From NCBI GenBank assembly GCA_050292445.1, contig JBNKLQ010000037.1, positions 1 to 31,721 of the forward strand: DNA of 31,721 bases. The letters are read 5' to 3'. Of this stretch, positions 6,178 through 14,197 are shown one piece after another (within the stretch, counting starts at the first letter, position 1; the number at the start of each line of letters is the position of its first letter). This stretch comes from Leptofilum sp050292445. Lineage in GTDB: Bacteria > Chloroflexota > Anaerolineae > Promineifilales > Promineifilaceae. The translations under genes and the position numbers were made by a program. The notes beneath the pieces are model-generated. The model had not been told where the DNA came from and made no database searches. It saw nothing but the letters and a program-made list of their open reading frames with translations.

Positions 6178-7683
6178 TTACAGGGTGTACAACGCGCCAA
6201 ATTTTTGTTTGAGGTAGGCGATATACGGATCGATGGTGAGGGGTCCACCGGTGACGCGCTCGATTAGCTCGTTGGCGGTGAATTTGCTGCCGTGGCTGTA
6301 AATGTTGTCCTTGAGCCAGGTGTGCAGGGTGTTAAATTGGCCTTGTTGAATCTCGCCGGGAATGTTGGGATGGGCTTTGAGAGCCTCATTGTAGAACAGG
6401 GCAGACATGATGTTGCCCAGTGTGTATCCCTGGAAGGCACCCCCAACAATGCCGCCGTACCAATGCACATCCTGCAGCACGCCATTCACGTCGCTAGGTG
6501 CCTGAAGACCGAGATCAGACTGGTAACGGCCGTTCCACGCCTCGGGTAAATCTTTCACTGCTAACGTACCTTCCAACAGTGCCAGCTCCAGGTCAAAACG
6601 AATCATGACATGCAGATTGTAGGTCACCTCATCGGCGTCAGTGCGGATGAGGGAGCGCTGCACCTTGTTGATGGCCGCATAGAAGGTGTCTAGCGATACA
6701 TCGCTGAACTGGTTAGGGAAGGCGGCTTGCAGCTTGGGATAGTAATGCTGCCAAAAGCCACGGCTACGCCCCACCAAATTTTCCCACAGGCGGGATTGGC
6801 TTTCATGCACGCCAGCAGAGGTGCCGCCAGCCAACGGTGTGGCCTCCAGTGACATGTCAATGCCCTGCTCGTAGAGAGCGTGACCCGTTTCATGCAAGGT
6901 GCTAAACAGAGCTTCGCTCAAATCATCTTCTTTGGTGCGGGTGGTGATACGCACGTCACCTAAGGAGAATTTGGTCATGAAGGGATGGTGGGTTTTGTCC
7001 TGGCGGCCTCGGTTGGTGTCATAGCCGTAATCCTGGGCAATTTGCCAGCCAAAAGCCAGCTGTTCATCTTCGGGGAAAGTTTGGTGCAGGCAGCTATCGT
7101 CGGCCGGCTCCTGCTCAGTGATGGCTTTGACCAGGGGCACCAGCTGTTCGCGCAAATCGGCAAAGACGGCACGGACACTTTCTGCTTTCATGCCCTGGTC
7201 GGCAAAGTCGATGAGTGGGTCAGCGATGTGGTCGTAGCCGGGGAAGCAGTTGGCAATTTGGCGGGAGTAGTCGAGGGTTTTTTCCAGATACGGCCGTATC
7301 GCCGCAAAATCATTCTCGGGCCGGGCTTTGGCCCATACCTGATACGCCGCAGCGCCGTGCTCAGAAAGGGCGGCAATCAATTGAGCTGGTACCTTAACGG
7401 ACTGATCGTAATTGTGTCGGGTGACCCGGATCAGGCTGGCTTCTTCGCCGTCGTATGGCAAGTTTTCTGCCCACGGTTCCAGCTGATCCAGCAGCTTGCC
7501 GATGGCTGGATCGACAAACTTTTCGTGCGCAATGCGCCCAATGGTTGCTTGCTGTCGTCCACGAGCAGCTGCGCCCCCCGGCGGCATGTAGGTGCTTTGG
7601 TCCCAGTTCAGCAGCGCATTGGCTGAGTTCAAATCATTAATTTCTTGCAGACGTGTTTTGAGTTCCTGGTACTTTTTTTTCAC
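6178..7683 (-). CDS. Metallocarboxypeptidase, M32 family (Taq-type)
   Basis: 501 residues, the standard length of M32 carboxypeptidases such as the Thermus aquaticus enzyme. The zinc motif HETGH is at 264-268 and the third-ligand region HESQSR at 293-298. Other family motifs are HPF (233-235), DVRITT (243-248) and IRTDADEVTYNLH near residue 375. It removes C-terminal residues from peptides in the cytoplasm; no signal peptide is present. The start is GTG at 7683 with GGAG seven bases upstream; the open frame runs on to 7878 but that extension is repeat-like intergenic DNA. Two copies of ACGGCCGT lie inside (6526 as NGR, 7290 as RPY). It is probably monocistronic, with its own terminator. Confidence 0.95.
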   Translation of the reverse strand: MKKKYQELKTRLQEINDLNSANALLNWDQSTYMPPGGAAARGRQQATIGRIAHEKFVDPAIGKLLDQLEPWAENLPYDGEEASLIRVTRHNYDQSVKVPAQLIAALSEHGAAAYQVWAKARPENDFAAIRPYLEKTLDYSRQIANCFPGYDHIADPLIDFADQGMKAESVRAVFADLREQLVPLVKAITEQEPADDSCLHQTFPEDEQLAFGWQIAQDYGYDTNRGRQDKTHHPFMTKFSLGDVRITTRTKEDDLSEALFSTLHETGHALYEQGIDMSLEATPLAGGTSAGVHESQSRLWENLVGRSRGFWQHYYPKLQAAFPNQFSDVSLDTFYAAINKVQRSLIRTDADEVTYNLHVMIRFDLELALLEGTLAVKDLPEAWNGRYQSDLGLQAPSDVNGVLQDVHWYGGIVGGAFQGYTLGNIMSALFYNEALKAHPNIPGEIQQGQFNTLHTWLKDNIYSHGSKFTANELIERVTGGPLTIDPYIAYLKQKFGALYTL

Positions 7684-7713
7684 GAAACGACTCCTATTCA
7701 ATGGTCTAGTGCC

Positions 7714-7833
7714 GTTCCGAATGAAAAAAAGAGAATGAAGAAATTGGACACTGAAAACACAGATCGTACAGATAAAAGAGGCTAATCTGTGTTCATCTGC
7801 GTTAGTCTGTGCCCCATTTTTCTTGGGAACGAC
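7714..7833. repeat. Imperfect intergenic palindrome with AATCTGTGTT core (copy A)
   Basis: A nested, hairpin-forming sequence upstream of the M32 gene. Outer arms GTTCCGAATGAAAAA and TTTTTCTTGGGAAC are imperfectly complementary. Inner arms AACACAGAT (7756-7764) and ATCTGCGTT (7795-7803) pair with one wobble, and ACAGAT (7768-7773) pairs with ATCTGT (7785-7790). The core words (C)AGAT...ATCTGTGTT recur in the element at 8858-8967, so both are probably members of one dispersed repeat family. Confidence 0.55.
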
Positions 7834-7890
7834 TTGATTGTTAGATAACAACCTAATGAGGGAAATCGTACCCCACAATTAGCAGAAACG

Positions 7891-8652
7891 CTAACGGTGG
7901 GGGCGATATTTTTGCTCGATGCGCAAGATGGCGAAGCGACCGATGATGTAAACGGCCGTTACCAGAAAAGCCAGCAGCACCCAGACCGTATTCGACAATT
8001 CCAGTCCATGCGAACCGATCAATGTCAGCAGCAGCACGCTGGGGAAACGCCCCAAAAAGTTAGCGGCTAAAAACTTCCTGGGGGAGATGCCAGTGAGTCC
8101 GGCCACAAAGTTCATGATGTCCGTGGGGAAAACTGGCAGCACAAAAGCAATGGTGAAAAATAAAAAACCTTGCTTCTCCGCAATGGTTTCCCATTTTTCA
8201 ATGGTTTCTTTGGGGGCGAGGCGATGCACAATCGGCCGTCCGGCCCAGCGCGCCAGCAAAAAGCCCAGCTGGCTGGCTGACACCACGCACAAAATATTAA
8301 ACAGCAGCCCCAAGGGAAACCCGTAAATGTAGCCTCCGGCAATGACAAAAACATGCCCAGGAATAAAAGCCACAATGACTTGCAATACCTGAAGAAAAGC
8401 CAGAACCAGCGGAGCCAGCGCACCATAACTTTGCACGTAGTTGCTTACAAACTCTTGGTCGCTCAAAACCGTGAGCCATTCAGATAAGGATTGACGTAGT
8501 AGCCAGGTGAGTATGGCAAACGTCACCACACTCCCTACTAGCAACCAGCGTTTAGCCGTGTTGCTTAAGAGGGGGGTGGGTGGCGAAGCGTAAACTGATT
8601 TTAGCATCCGCTGCTGTGGCGGGTTTGTTTTTTGATCTGTGATAAGTGACAT
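7891..8652 (-). CDS. TVP38/TMEM64-family membrane protein (VTT/DedA-like)
   Basis: 253 residues from the ATG at 8652, which has AGGAAG five bases upstream; an ATG at 8667 lacks a ribosome site. Five or six hydrophobic helices are visible (first at about residues 35-52). The central region carries the VTT-domain motifs FIPGHVFVIAGGYIYGFPLG (first re-entrant loop) and FVAGLTGISPRKFLAANFLGR (second, with conserved Gly and Arg). Members of this superfamily are proposed lipid scramblases or proton-coupled carriers; the bacterial substrate is usually unknown. The gene stands alone between repeat-containing spacers. ACGGCCGT at 7952 encodes VTAVYI near the C-terminus. Confidence 0.9.
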   Translation of the reverse strand: MSLITDQKTNPPQQRMLKSVYASPPTPLLSNTAKRWLLVGSVVTFAILTWLLRQSLSEWLTVLSDQEFVSNYVQSYGALAPLVLAFLQVLQVIVAFIPGHVFVIAGGYIYGFPLGLLFNILCVVSASQLGFLLARWAGRPIVHRLAPKETIEKWETIAEKQGFLFFTIAFVLPVFPTDIMNFVAGLTGISPRKFLAANFLGRFPSVLLLTLIGSHGLELSNTVWVLLAFLVTAVYIIGRFAILRIEQKYRPHR

Positions 8653-8985
8653 AGACTCTTCCTGCATGTGGGGTGGTGCTCTACGCGATCAAGAACGCGC
8701 AACACAAAAACCCTCTCATGCCTTGGCTGATTGTCGTTCAACAAAATACCTTAAACGCACGGCAGCCTTTACGCAAGCAACAATAAATCGTTGCTAACCT
8801 GACAATGATCCTACCTGTTCTGGGATTTAAGGGCAACTGCGCCCTTTAGCACACGATTTTTCAGTAGTCTAACTTCTGCATGAAATAGGACGCGGAGTAA
8901 CGCAGATAAACGCTGATCTTTTTTCAATCTGTGTTATCCGTGTCCTATTGTTATTGACTACTGAAAAGCCCGGTCTTTTGGTGTT
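8653..8985. other. Intergenic stretch with hairpins; no gene
   Basis: This 333-base gap between the esterase and TVP38 genes (both minus strand) has no convincing frame. Besides the long palindrome at 8858-8967 it holds two short dyads: AGCAAC-N8-GTTGCT (8776-8781/8790-8795) and AAGGGC-N6-GCCCTT (8829-8834/8841-8846). The latter may end the esterase transcript, or the former may be an operator for the TVP38 gene. I could not find a convincing promoter. Confidence 0.5.
8858..8967. repeat. 110-base nested palindrome (copy B of the AATCTGTGTT repeat)
   Basis: Three sets of arms are nested about one centre: TTTTCAGTAGTC (8858-8869) with GACTACTGAAAA (8956-8967), perfect; AATAGGACGCGG (8884-8895) with CCGTGTCCTATT (8938-8949), one wobble; AACGCAGAT (8899-8907) with ATCTGTGTT (8927-8935), one wobble. 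The single-stranded form would fold into one long hairpin. It lies 19 bases after the esterase stop codon and may also act as its terminator. The shared core with 7714-7833 suggests a small mobile or REP/MITE-like element. Confidence 0.65.
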
Positions 8986-9873
8986 TTAGGCATTCTTTTT
9001 GAGGGGAGCGCCTAAAAAGAAGCGGATAGCATTGGGCAGCCGGTAAGCCCACGCCTCTTCATTGTGACCCCCACCTACGTCTTCCACGTGCAGCAGATTG
9101 CGGGTTGGACGGTACCCTTTTTGCACCAGGATGCGTTTCATGCGGCGCACACGGCCGTAATAACGGCGGGAGCGGCTGCGCAAAATGGTCTGGTCGGGCC
9201 AATGGCCCCCCATCTCTCTCGTGCCGGCATCCAGGTAGATCTTCCCCTGCTGAAAGGACGCGTGTTCAACGTAGTCAAAAATGGCCCGATTAGCAAACCA
9301 AAGAGAGGGGCTCATGACGCCAGCAAAACCAAAGACGGCTGGAAAGCAAAAAAAACCGTAGAGGCTAATCAAGCCACCCATGGATGAGCCAAAAATGCCC
9401 GTGTTACGCTTGTTAGGCAGCGTACGGAAGGCATTATCTACCAGCGGCTTGAGGGTGTGGACAATGAAGTTTAAATATGCCTCACCTTTGCCGCCGCCAT
9501 ACGTTTTGTCCGTGAATGGACTGTACTCAGCCAGACGTCCCTTGCCCATGCTGGGGATGCCGACCACAATGGCCTCTAGATTTTCTTCGGCGCTCAACTT
9601 TTCCATCGTTTCATCAACATACCATTCACCCGTGTAGCTGGTGGCTTCATCAAAAAGATTGTAACCATCGTGCATGTAAAGAACTGGATAATGGTTTTGG
9701 CTGTCGGCATAGGATGGGGGGAGGTAAATGAGGATATCTCGCTGGTTGTCGAGTTGGGGGCTGTACACATTTTGGGCAATTTGAATATTGCCGCTGGTGG
9801 TGTGCCGGTGACGTTCGTAGTAAATATCGTGGTAAGGTTGCCATTCAATTTTTTGTAATTGCGTTGCTTGCAA
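8986..9873 (-). CDS. Alpha/beta-hydrolase esterase (putative esterase/Fes-like)
   Basis: 295 residues from a TTG at 9873, chosen because GGAG lies seven bases upstream; the frame extends to 9978 but that part has no homology-like character. The fold is visible as RDILIYLPPSYADSQNHYPVLYMHDGYNLF, the nucleophile elbow GIFGSSMGG (GxSxG), the strand KIYLDAGTRE near the acidic residue, and the late histidine GGGHNEEAWAYRLPNAIRFFL. These are the marks of the putative-esterase family that includes enterochelin esterase and feruloyl esterase-like enzymes. No signal peptide is seen, so it is probably cytoplasmic. Substrate is unknown. ACGGCCGT at 9151 encodes YGR. Confidence 0.88.
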   Translation of the reverse strand: MQATQLQKIEWQPYHDIYYERHRHTTSGNIQIAQNVYSPQLDNQRDILIYLPPSYADSQNHYPVLYMHDGYNLFDEATSYTGEWYVDETMEKLSAEENLEAIVVGIPSMGKGRLAEYSPFTDKTYGGGKGEAYLNFIVHTLKPLVDNAFRTLPNKRNTGIFGSSMGGLISLYGFFCFPAVFGFAGVMSPSLWFANRAIFDYVEHASFQQGKIYLDAGTREMGGHWPDQTILRSRSRRYYGRVRRMKRILVQKGYRPTRNLLHVEDVGGGHNEEAWAYRLPNAIRFFLGAPLKKNA

Positions 9874-9995
9874 ATTATTTCTCCAATCGTTGGTGCTGCA
9901 ATTGTCTCTTTTTTTATCGTGCTGTCCACCATCTGATTTGTTCCGGTGGGCCCAAGTAGAAAATGTGAAAATCATCACGATCCAAGTATTATGCC

Positions 9996-10023
9996 TTTAC
10001 CTGCTTGCGAAAAACCTTATAAT
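9996..10023 (+). promoter_or_regulatory. Promoter of the DUF1992 gene
   Basis: TTTACC (9996-10001) and a perfect TATAAT (10018-10023) are 16 bases apart. The predicted start is near 10030, leaving about 33 bases of leader before the ATG at 10063. Confidence 0.5.
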
Positions 10024-10062
10024 CATTGGCAAGTTCAACGCTGGCAAAAAGGTGGACAACCC

Positions 10063-10587
10063 ATGAAAAAGAAAGATGAGAAAGTAGCAGATGATCTGGC
10101 AGAATTGGCGGAGTACCGGGCACGGTTACGGCATGAACGCCAGGATTTGATTGAAGAACTGATTCAGGAGGGGATGGACGGCGGCCTTTTTGATAATTTG
10201 CCAGGTAAGGGGAAACCGTTGAACTTGAACAAAAATCCTTATGCCGCAGATATGCAACTGGCCAATGAACTGCTAAAAGAAAACGACTTACCCCCTGCTT
10301 GGATTCTGCAGCGGAACGAGATTTTGGCAAAGATGGCCAAGCTGCGGGCGGAAATTGTGCGCCAGTGGGCCTGGCATGAGCGTGAGTTTAGCATTGCCAT
10401 AGCCGACAAAGGCCGCCTCACAATTCGCTGGGATGATTGTTGTCTGAAGTGGATAGGTGAAATCATTGAACTAAACAAGGCGATCGATGCGTTTAATTTG
10501 AAACGGCCGTTTGACAACATAGAAATCTTCAAACTAAATCTGGAAAGTGAACTTAAGCGGGCAAATGCACCGCGTTGGCTGCGTTAA
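10063..10587 (+). CDS. DUF1992 (DnaJC28-type) conserved protein
   Basis: 174 residues from the ATG at 10063, with GGTGG 7 bases upstream; the frame runs back to 9946 but overlaps the promoter. The sequence LIEELIQEGMDGGLFDNLPGKGKPLNL is the signature of DUF1992, found alone in bacteria and in the animal J-protein DNAJC28. The rest is basic and helical (AEIVRQWAWHEREFSIAI). Function is unknown. Its last 35 bases overlap, tail to tail, the end of the GH32 gene on the other strand. ACGGCCGT at 10503 encodes KRPF. Confidence 0.88.
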   Translation: MKKKDEKVADDLAELAEYRARLRHERQDLIEELIQEGMDGGLFDNLPGKGKPLNLNKNPYAADMQLANELLKENDLPPAWILQRNEILAKMAKLRAEIVRQWAWHEREFSIAIADKGRLTIRWDDCCLKWIGEIIELNKAIDAFNLKRPFDNIEIFKLNLESELKRANAPRWLR

Positions 10588-12061
10588 GCCGCCAAATGTC
10601 TAAAGAAGTGATGTTGATACGGCCGTTATTCGCAAACAGCGCCACGCCTAAACTGTGAGCAAGGGTCGGGTAGATGCGGCTGGAAAGGGTGATACGGCCG
10701 TTGACAAACACCTCCAGCACTGATTTGTCCAGAAAAATATGAAGTTGAATCGGCTCCCCTGGCACGATCTTTAGCGGCGCATTGCGAGCCACTTGTCGCG
10801 CGGGCAGCAGATCATGGCTTACCGAATTTGCTAGACTTGATTTTTCTCGCTCAATGGTCACGAATTGGTGCGGCACATCAAATAAAACCCACGTTTCCTC
10901 ACGGCCGTCTGGCGAGCAGCGAACCTTCAAGCCAAACTGTGTGGCATCCTCCGGTTTAATAACTGCTTTTATTTCCAAACAATCCCCCTCAACACCTTCC
11001 AACAAATAATGCGCTTCATTGATTATGGTTAACGCCTCAAAATGTGCCTGCTCACCGCGCAGCTTTTGCAGTTCTGGCACTGGCTCAATGCCCAACAGGC
11101 CATCGTTCCGCATGGTAAGCAAACGGGGCAGCGACATCACACCGGCCCAGCCTGCTTTTCGCTGTTCGGCTTCGCTGCGTCCCTCCCACAGCCAGCCAAA
11201 CATGATGGAACGGCCGTGTGCATCCCGCATCACCTGCGGCGCATAAAAATGAGAACCATAGTCTAAAATGTGCTGTGACTCCGGCGTAAAATGATGGTTC
11301 TCATAGCGGCCCATGAAATACCCGGTATAAAGTAGCTGCCCCGTTTCGTGATGCTGAAAGGAAATTATCAGCACGTGCCGGTTACCTAACTTTATCAAGT
11401 TTGGGCACTCCCAAATCGTTCCGGTCCAGAATGGATCCAACTGGTTTCGATCCCCCTGCACCAACGTGTGCATGAATTCCCACCGGTGCAGGTCCGATGA
11501 GCGGTAGAGCAAAATGGCTCCCCCTTCGCCGACGATACGCGTGCCCATGAGCATGTACCACGTACCATCTTCTTGCCACACATATGGATCGCGAAATTCC
11601 CACGGATCGCCGGCATCAATACTGTCCGGAACGTGGGAAATCACCGGATTGTCCTCGTATTTGTGCCACGCGATCATCTCGCCGTTGCTGGTAGCGACAC
11701 AGACGACTTGCGGGTAGACGCCGGAGTAAAACAAAGTGGGCACGCCATCATGAACGACGGCACAACCCGACCAGCAACCGTCAGCGTCAGGTCCATAAGG
11801 TGTTGGCTCCAGAGCGATGGGCAGGTGTTCCCAATGAACCAGATCGCGGCTGACGGCATGGCCCCAATGAATTTTTTCGTGCCAGGGGCCATAAGGATTA
11901 TGCTGATAAAAAAGATGGTACTGCCCCTGCCAATGGATGAGACCATTGGGGTCATTCATCCAGTTGGCGGGCGGCAGGAAGTGGTAGATTGGACGGTGTG
12001 GATCATTGGCGAACGTGTCTCGGGATGCCATTGGAGGGTGAGAAGATATATTATTGCTCAA
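10553..12061 (-). CDS. Glycoside hydrolase family 32, beta-fructosidase / sucrose(-6-phosphate) hydrolase
   Basis: 502 residues. The catalytic set of GH32 is complete: nucleophile Asp37 in WMNDPNG (34-40), transition-state stabiliser Asp158 in FRDP, and acid/base Glu218 in WECP. The N-terminal two thirds is the five-bladed propeller; the C-terminal 150 residues form the beta-sandwich (HIFLDKSVLEVFVNGRITLSSRIYP). No signal peptide is present, so it hydrolyses imported sucrose or fructo-oligosaccharide in the cytoplasm. It is the last gene of the sugar transport cluster, 32 bases after the second permease gene. The start is uncertain: TTG at 12061 has a weak AGG upstream, and ATG at 12031 has none. 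Four ACGGCCGT copies (10619, 10694, 10901, 11210) all encode xGR. Confidence 0.95.
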   Translation of the reverse strand: MSNNISSHPPMASRDTFANDPHRPIYHFLPPANWMNDPNGLIHWQGQYHLFYQHNPYGPWHEKIHWGHAVSRDLVHWEHLPIALEPTPYGPDADGCWSGCAVVHDGVPTLFYSGVYPQVVCVATSNGEMIAWHKYEDNPVISHVPDSIDAGDPWEFRDPYVWQEDGTWYMLMGTRIVGEGGAILLYRSSDLHRWEFMHTLVQGDRNQLDPFWTGTIWECPNLIKLGNRHVLIISFQHHETGQLLYTGYFMGRYENHHFTPESQHILDYGSHFYAPQVMRDAHGRSIMFGWLWEGRSEAEQRKAGWAGVMSLPRLLTMRNDGLLGIEPVPELQKLRGEQAHFEALTIINEAHYLLEGVEGDCLEIKAVIKPEDATQFGLKVRCSPDGREETWVLFDVPHQFVTIEREKSSLANSVSHDLLPARQVARNAPLKIVPGEPIQLHIFLDKSVLEVFVNGRITLSSRIYPTLAHSLGVALFANNGRINITSLDIWRLNAANAVHLPA

Positions 12062-12093
12062 TTTGTTGCTTGCCTGATGGTAAAGGTGGCTTG

Positions 12094-12993
12094 TTAGCCT
12101 TTGACGCCTGTAGAAGCAATGCTTTTAACAAAAGCATCTTGCAATAGCAGGAAAAATATGATGATGGGAATGGTGATAATAGATAAGTAAGCCATCATCT
12201 GACCCCAGGGGAGGATGCCTTCGCCGGGCGTATTTGAGCCGAAGGTTTGCCAGAAGAAACCAAGACCGATCATGACCGGGCGGTATGCGTCCGTCTGCAC
12301 CACCATGCTGGGCCACAAATATTGGTTCCACATAAACAACCCTCGGAGGATAGCGGCCGTGGCAAACACTGGCCCAGAGATAGGCGCGACAATCCGCCCA
12401 AAAATCTGGAGCCAACTGGCCCCATCAATCCGGGCGGCTTCGATGATCTCATAGGGAACTGACTTGAAAAACTGGACGAACAGAAAGATCGAAAAGGCAT
12501 CAACAATGAACGGAATGATCTGGACCTGGTAGGAATTGAGCCAGCCAGTGGTGATGCCCTCTGCGCCAATCCAGGGCAAGCGGCTCACAACCATCAACAA
12601 TGGAACGGCGATGGTTTCAAACGGCAGGATCAGCGTCGCAATAATCACGGACAGGACGATTTCTTTTCCCTTCCAACGCATGTTGGCCAAAGCGAAACCC
12701 ATCAATGAGTTAATGAGCAGGCCCAGCGTCACAGTGACTGTTGTCACCACCAGCGAATTGAAGACAAATCGGGCGACTGGCGCTCGTTCGACGGCTGCCG
12801 GGTAGTTCTGCAACGAGATGTCGCCAACTGGCAGAAAAGCCAGCAGCGATGAGGAGTCGCGCAGGATTTGCAGGCTGGGCTTAAGCGAGGAAACCAGCAT
12901 GAATATGATTGGCAGGGCAAACATCAGGCCCAGCAAGATCATCACTGTATGGCGAAGAAAAGTAGCCAGCCTTTGTCTACTCTTAGTTCTCAT
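12094..12993 (-). CDS. Sugar ABC transporter permease, MalG/AraQ-like
   Basis: 299 residues from the ATG at 12993, which overlaps the stop of the preceding permease in ATGA and has GAGGGAG about 8 bases upstream. The longer open frame (to 13248) only shadows the upstream gene. About six membrane helices; the cytoplasmic EAA loop that contacts the ATPase reads EIIEAARIDGASWLQIFGRI near residue 195, matching the EAA-x3-G consensus. The C-terminus LLLQDAFVKSIASTGVKG is typical of the MalG/UgpE group (binding-protein-dependent CUT1 importers). It forms a heterodimer with the MalF-like protein. Confidence 0.95.
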   Translation of the reverse strand: MRTKSRQRLATFLRHTVMILLGLMFALPIIFMLVSSLKPSLQILRDSSSLLAFLPVGDISLQNYPAAVERAPVARFVFNSLVVTTVTVTLGLLINSLMGFALANMRWKGKEIVLSVIIATLILPFETIAVPLLMVVSRLPWIGAEGITTGWLNSYQVQIIPFIVDAFSIFLFVQFFKSVPYEIIEAARIDGASWLQIFGRIVAPISGPVFATAAILRGLFMWNQYLWPSMVVQTDAYRPVMIGLGFFWQTFGSNTPGEGILPWGQMMAYLSIITIPIIIFFLLLQDAFVKSIASTGVKG

Positions 12994-14117
12994 GCGTTTT
13001 TCTCCCTCGTGAGATAACGTTGGATGAGGGCAATTGTCAGGACCAGCAGAAAGAACACCACAGAGATAGCCGAGCCATAGGCAATATCTTGCATATGGAA
13101 GCCCCTGCGTACAGCTTGGTAGATGATGGTCGTGGTTGAATCCAGCGGTCCCCCCTGGGTCATCACGTCGATTTGGGTAAACAGCCCCAGGGCGGCAATG
13201 GTGATGGTTACGAGGACGAATACGGCCGTATTCCTTAACCCCGGCCACGTGACATATCTGAACTTTTGCCAGGTGTTTGCCCCGTCAATATCGGCGGCTT
13301 CGTACAGCACCTCGGGGATATTTTGCAAGCCAGCCAGCCAGATAACCATATGAATACCCACTGCCTGCCAGGCCGACATGAACATGATTGCTGGCATAGC
13401 GGTTGACGTCCCCGCCATCCAGTCAACAGGTGCAAACCGACCACCCGTCATAAAAACCAGGGCTGAATTGAGCAGGCCGTTCCGGCCGTCGTAAATAAAT
13501 TCAAATAAGATAGACACGACGACAATCGAAACAACAACCGGCACGAAATAGATGGTGCGAAAGATCTTAATGCCTGGCGTATGCTGGTTGATTAACATGG
13601 CCAACATCAGGCCCAGCCCGGCCTGGCCAGGCACGATAACAAGCGCAAAGTAAAACGTATTGATCAATGATTTGATAAACACAGCGTCACCGGCCAGCAG
13701 TGTCCATCGGGTCTCGCCTATATCCCACGATTTATATTTTTGCAGCCCGTTGTATTGGGGATATTCAGGGTTATTGCGCGTGAATTCACGCTCGCGCGGG
13801 TAGGTGTAACTGCCATCCTCGTCAAGGACAGGCTGCCCGGCATCATCGACAATGGGATCCAGGCGCAGGACCCTTAGTGTGAGCATTTGTTTATAGTTGT
13901 CCAGGCCGACAAACTCGGTTGGATTGGGTGAGATGAGCCGCTGGTTGGTAAACGAGAAGTAGAACGCCAGGAAAAACGGGATGATCAAAAACGTAAGCAG
14001 GAGAATCATTGCCGGGCTGGCCAATAGCCACGCAGTCACCGCTTCCAGTCGTTGGTCGCTAAGTCGGCTTGATGTGCGTCTGATGCTCTGAGCTTTGCTG
14101 CTTTCTGATATTGCCAT
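12990..14117 (-). CDS. Sugar ABC transporter permease, MalF/UgpA-like
   Basis: 375 residues from the ATG at 14117 (AAGAG seven bases upstream); a TTG at 14153 is possible but sits in a hairpin. An unusual feature is the loop after the first membrane helix: about 90 residues (LISPNPTEFVGLDNYKQML to KYKSWDIGETRW), with an acidic and aromatic-rich part that most 290-310-residue CUT1 permeases lack. Five further helices follow. The EAA loop EVLYEAADIDGANTWQKFRY is near residue 280. It overlaps the MalG-like gene by 4 bases. ACGGCCGT at 13222 encodes NTAV. The extra loop may contact the binding protein, as the P2 loop of MalF does; this is inference. Confidence 0.93.
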   Translation of the reverse strand: MAISESSKAQSIRRTSSRLSDQRLEAVTAWLLASPAMILLLTFLIIPFFLAFYFSFTNQRLISPNPTEFVGLDNYKQMLTLRVLRLDPIVDDAGQPVLDEDGSYTYPREREFTRNNPEYPQYNGLQKYKSWDIGETRWTLLAGDAVFIKSLINTFYFALVIVPGQAGLGLMLAMLINQHTPGIKIFRTIYFVPVVVSIVVVSILFEFIYDGRNGLLNSALVFMTGGRFAPVDWMAGTSTAMPAIMFMSAWQAVGIHMVIWLAGLQNIPEVLYEAADIDGANTWQKFRYVTWPGLRNTAVFVLVTITIAALGLFTQIDVMTQGGPLDSTTTIIYQAVRRGFHMQDIAYGSAISVVFFLLVLTIALIQRYLTREKNA

Positions 14118-14138
14118 TTCAATACTCTTGGAGTGTGT

Positions 14139-14182
14139 GACTCCCTTCTCCAAGTCATAAGCAATACCAGGAGAAGGGAGTC
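14139..14182 (-). terminator. Stable hairpin between binding-protein and permease genes
   Basis: Perfect 13-base arms GACTCCCTTCTCC (14139-14151) and GGAGAAGGGAGTC (14170-14182) around 18 bases. It lies 15 bases after the stop codon of the solute-binding protein gene and ends before the permease start. There is no T-run, so a partial transcript end or 3' protection of the binding-protein mRNA is more likely than full termination, as known for malE-malF. Confidence 0.65.
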
Positions 14183-14197
14183 GTTAGCAAACTGGCG

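Noticed and set aside
6985..7626. Open frame of 213 codons on the plus strand inside the carboxypeptidase gene
   Set aside because: Antisense shadow of the zinc-peptidase gene; no start signal.
6178..7878. Long version (566 residues) of the M32 carboxypeptidase starting at 7878
   Set aside because: The extra N-terminal part overlaps a repeat-like palindrome and has no family similarity; GTG at 7683 has a good ribosome site and gives the normal 501-residue length.
12094..13248. Long version (384 residues) of the MalG-like permease
   Set aside because: The first 85 residues are the wrong frame of the upstream permease gene; the ATGA overlap at 12990-12993 is the natural start.
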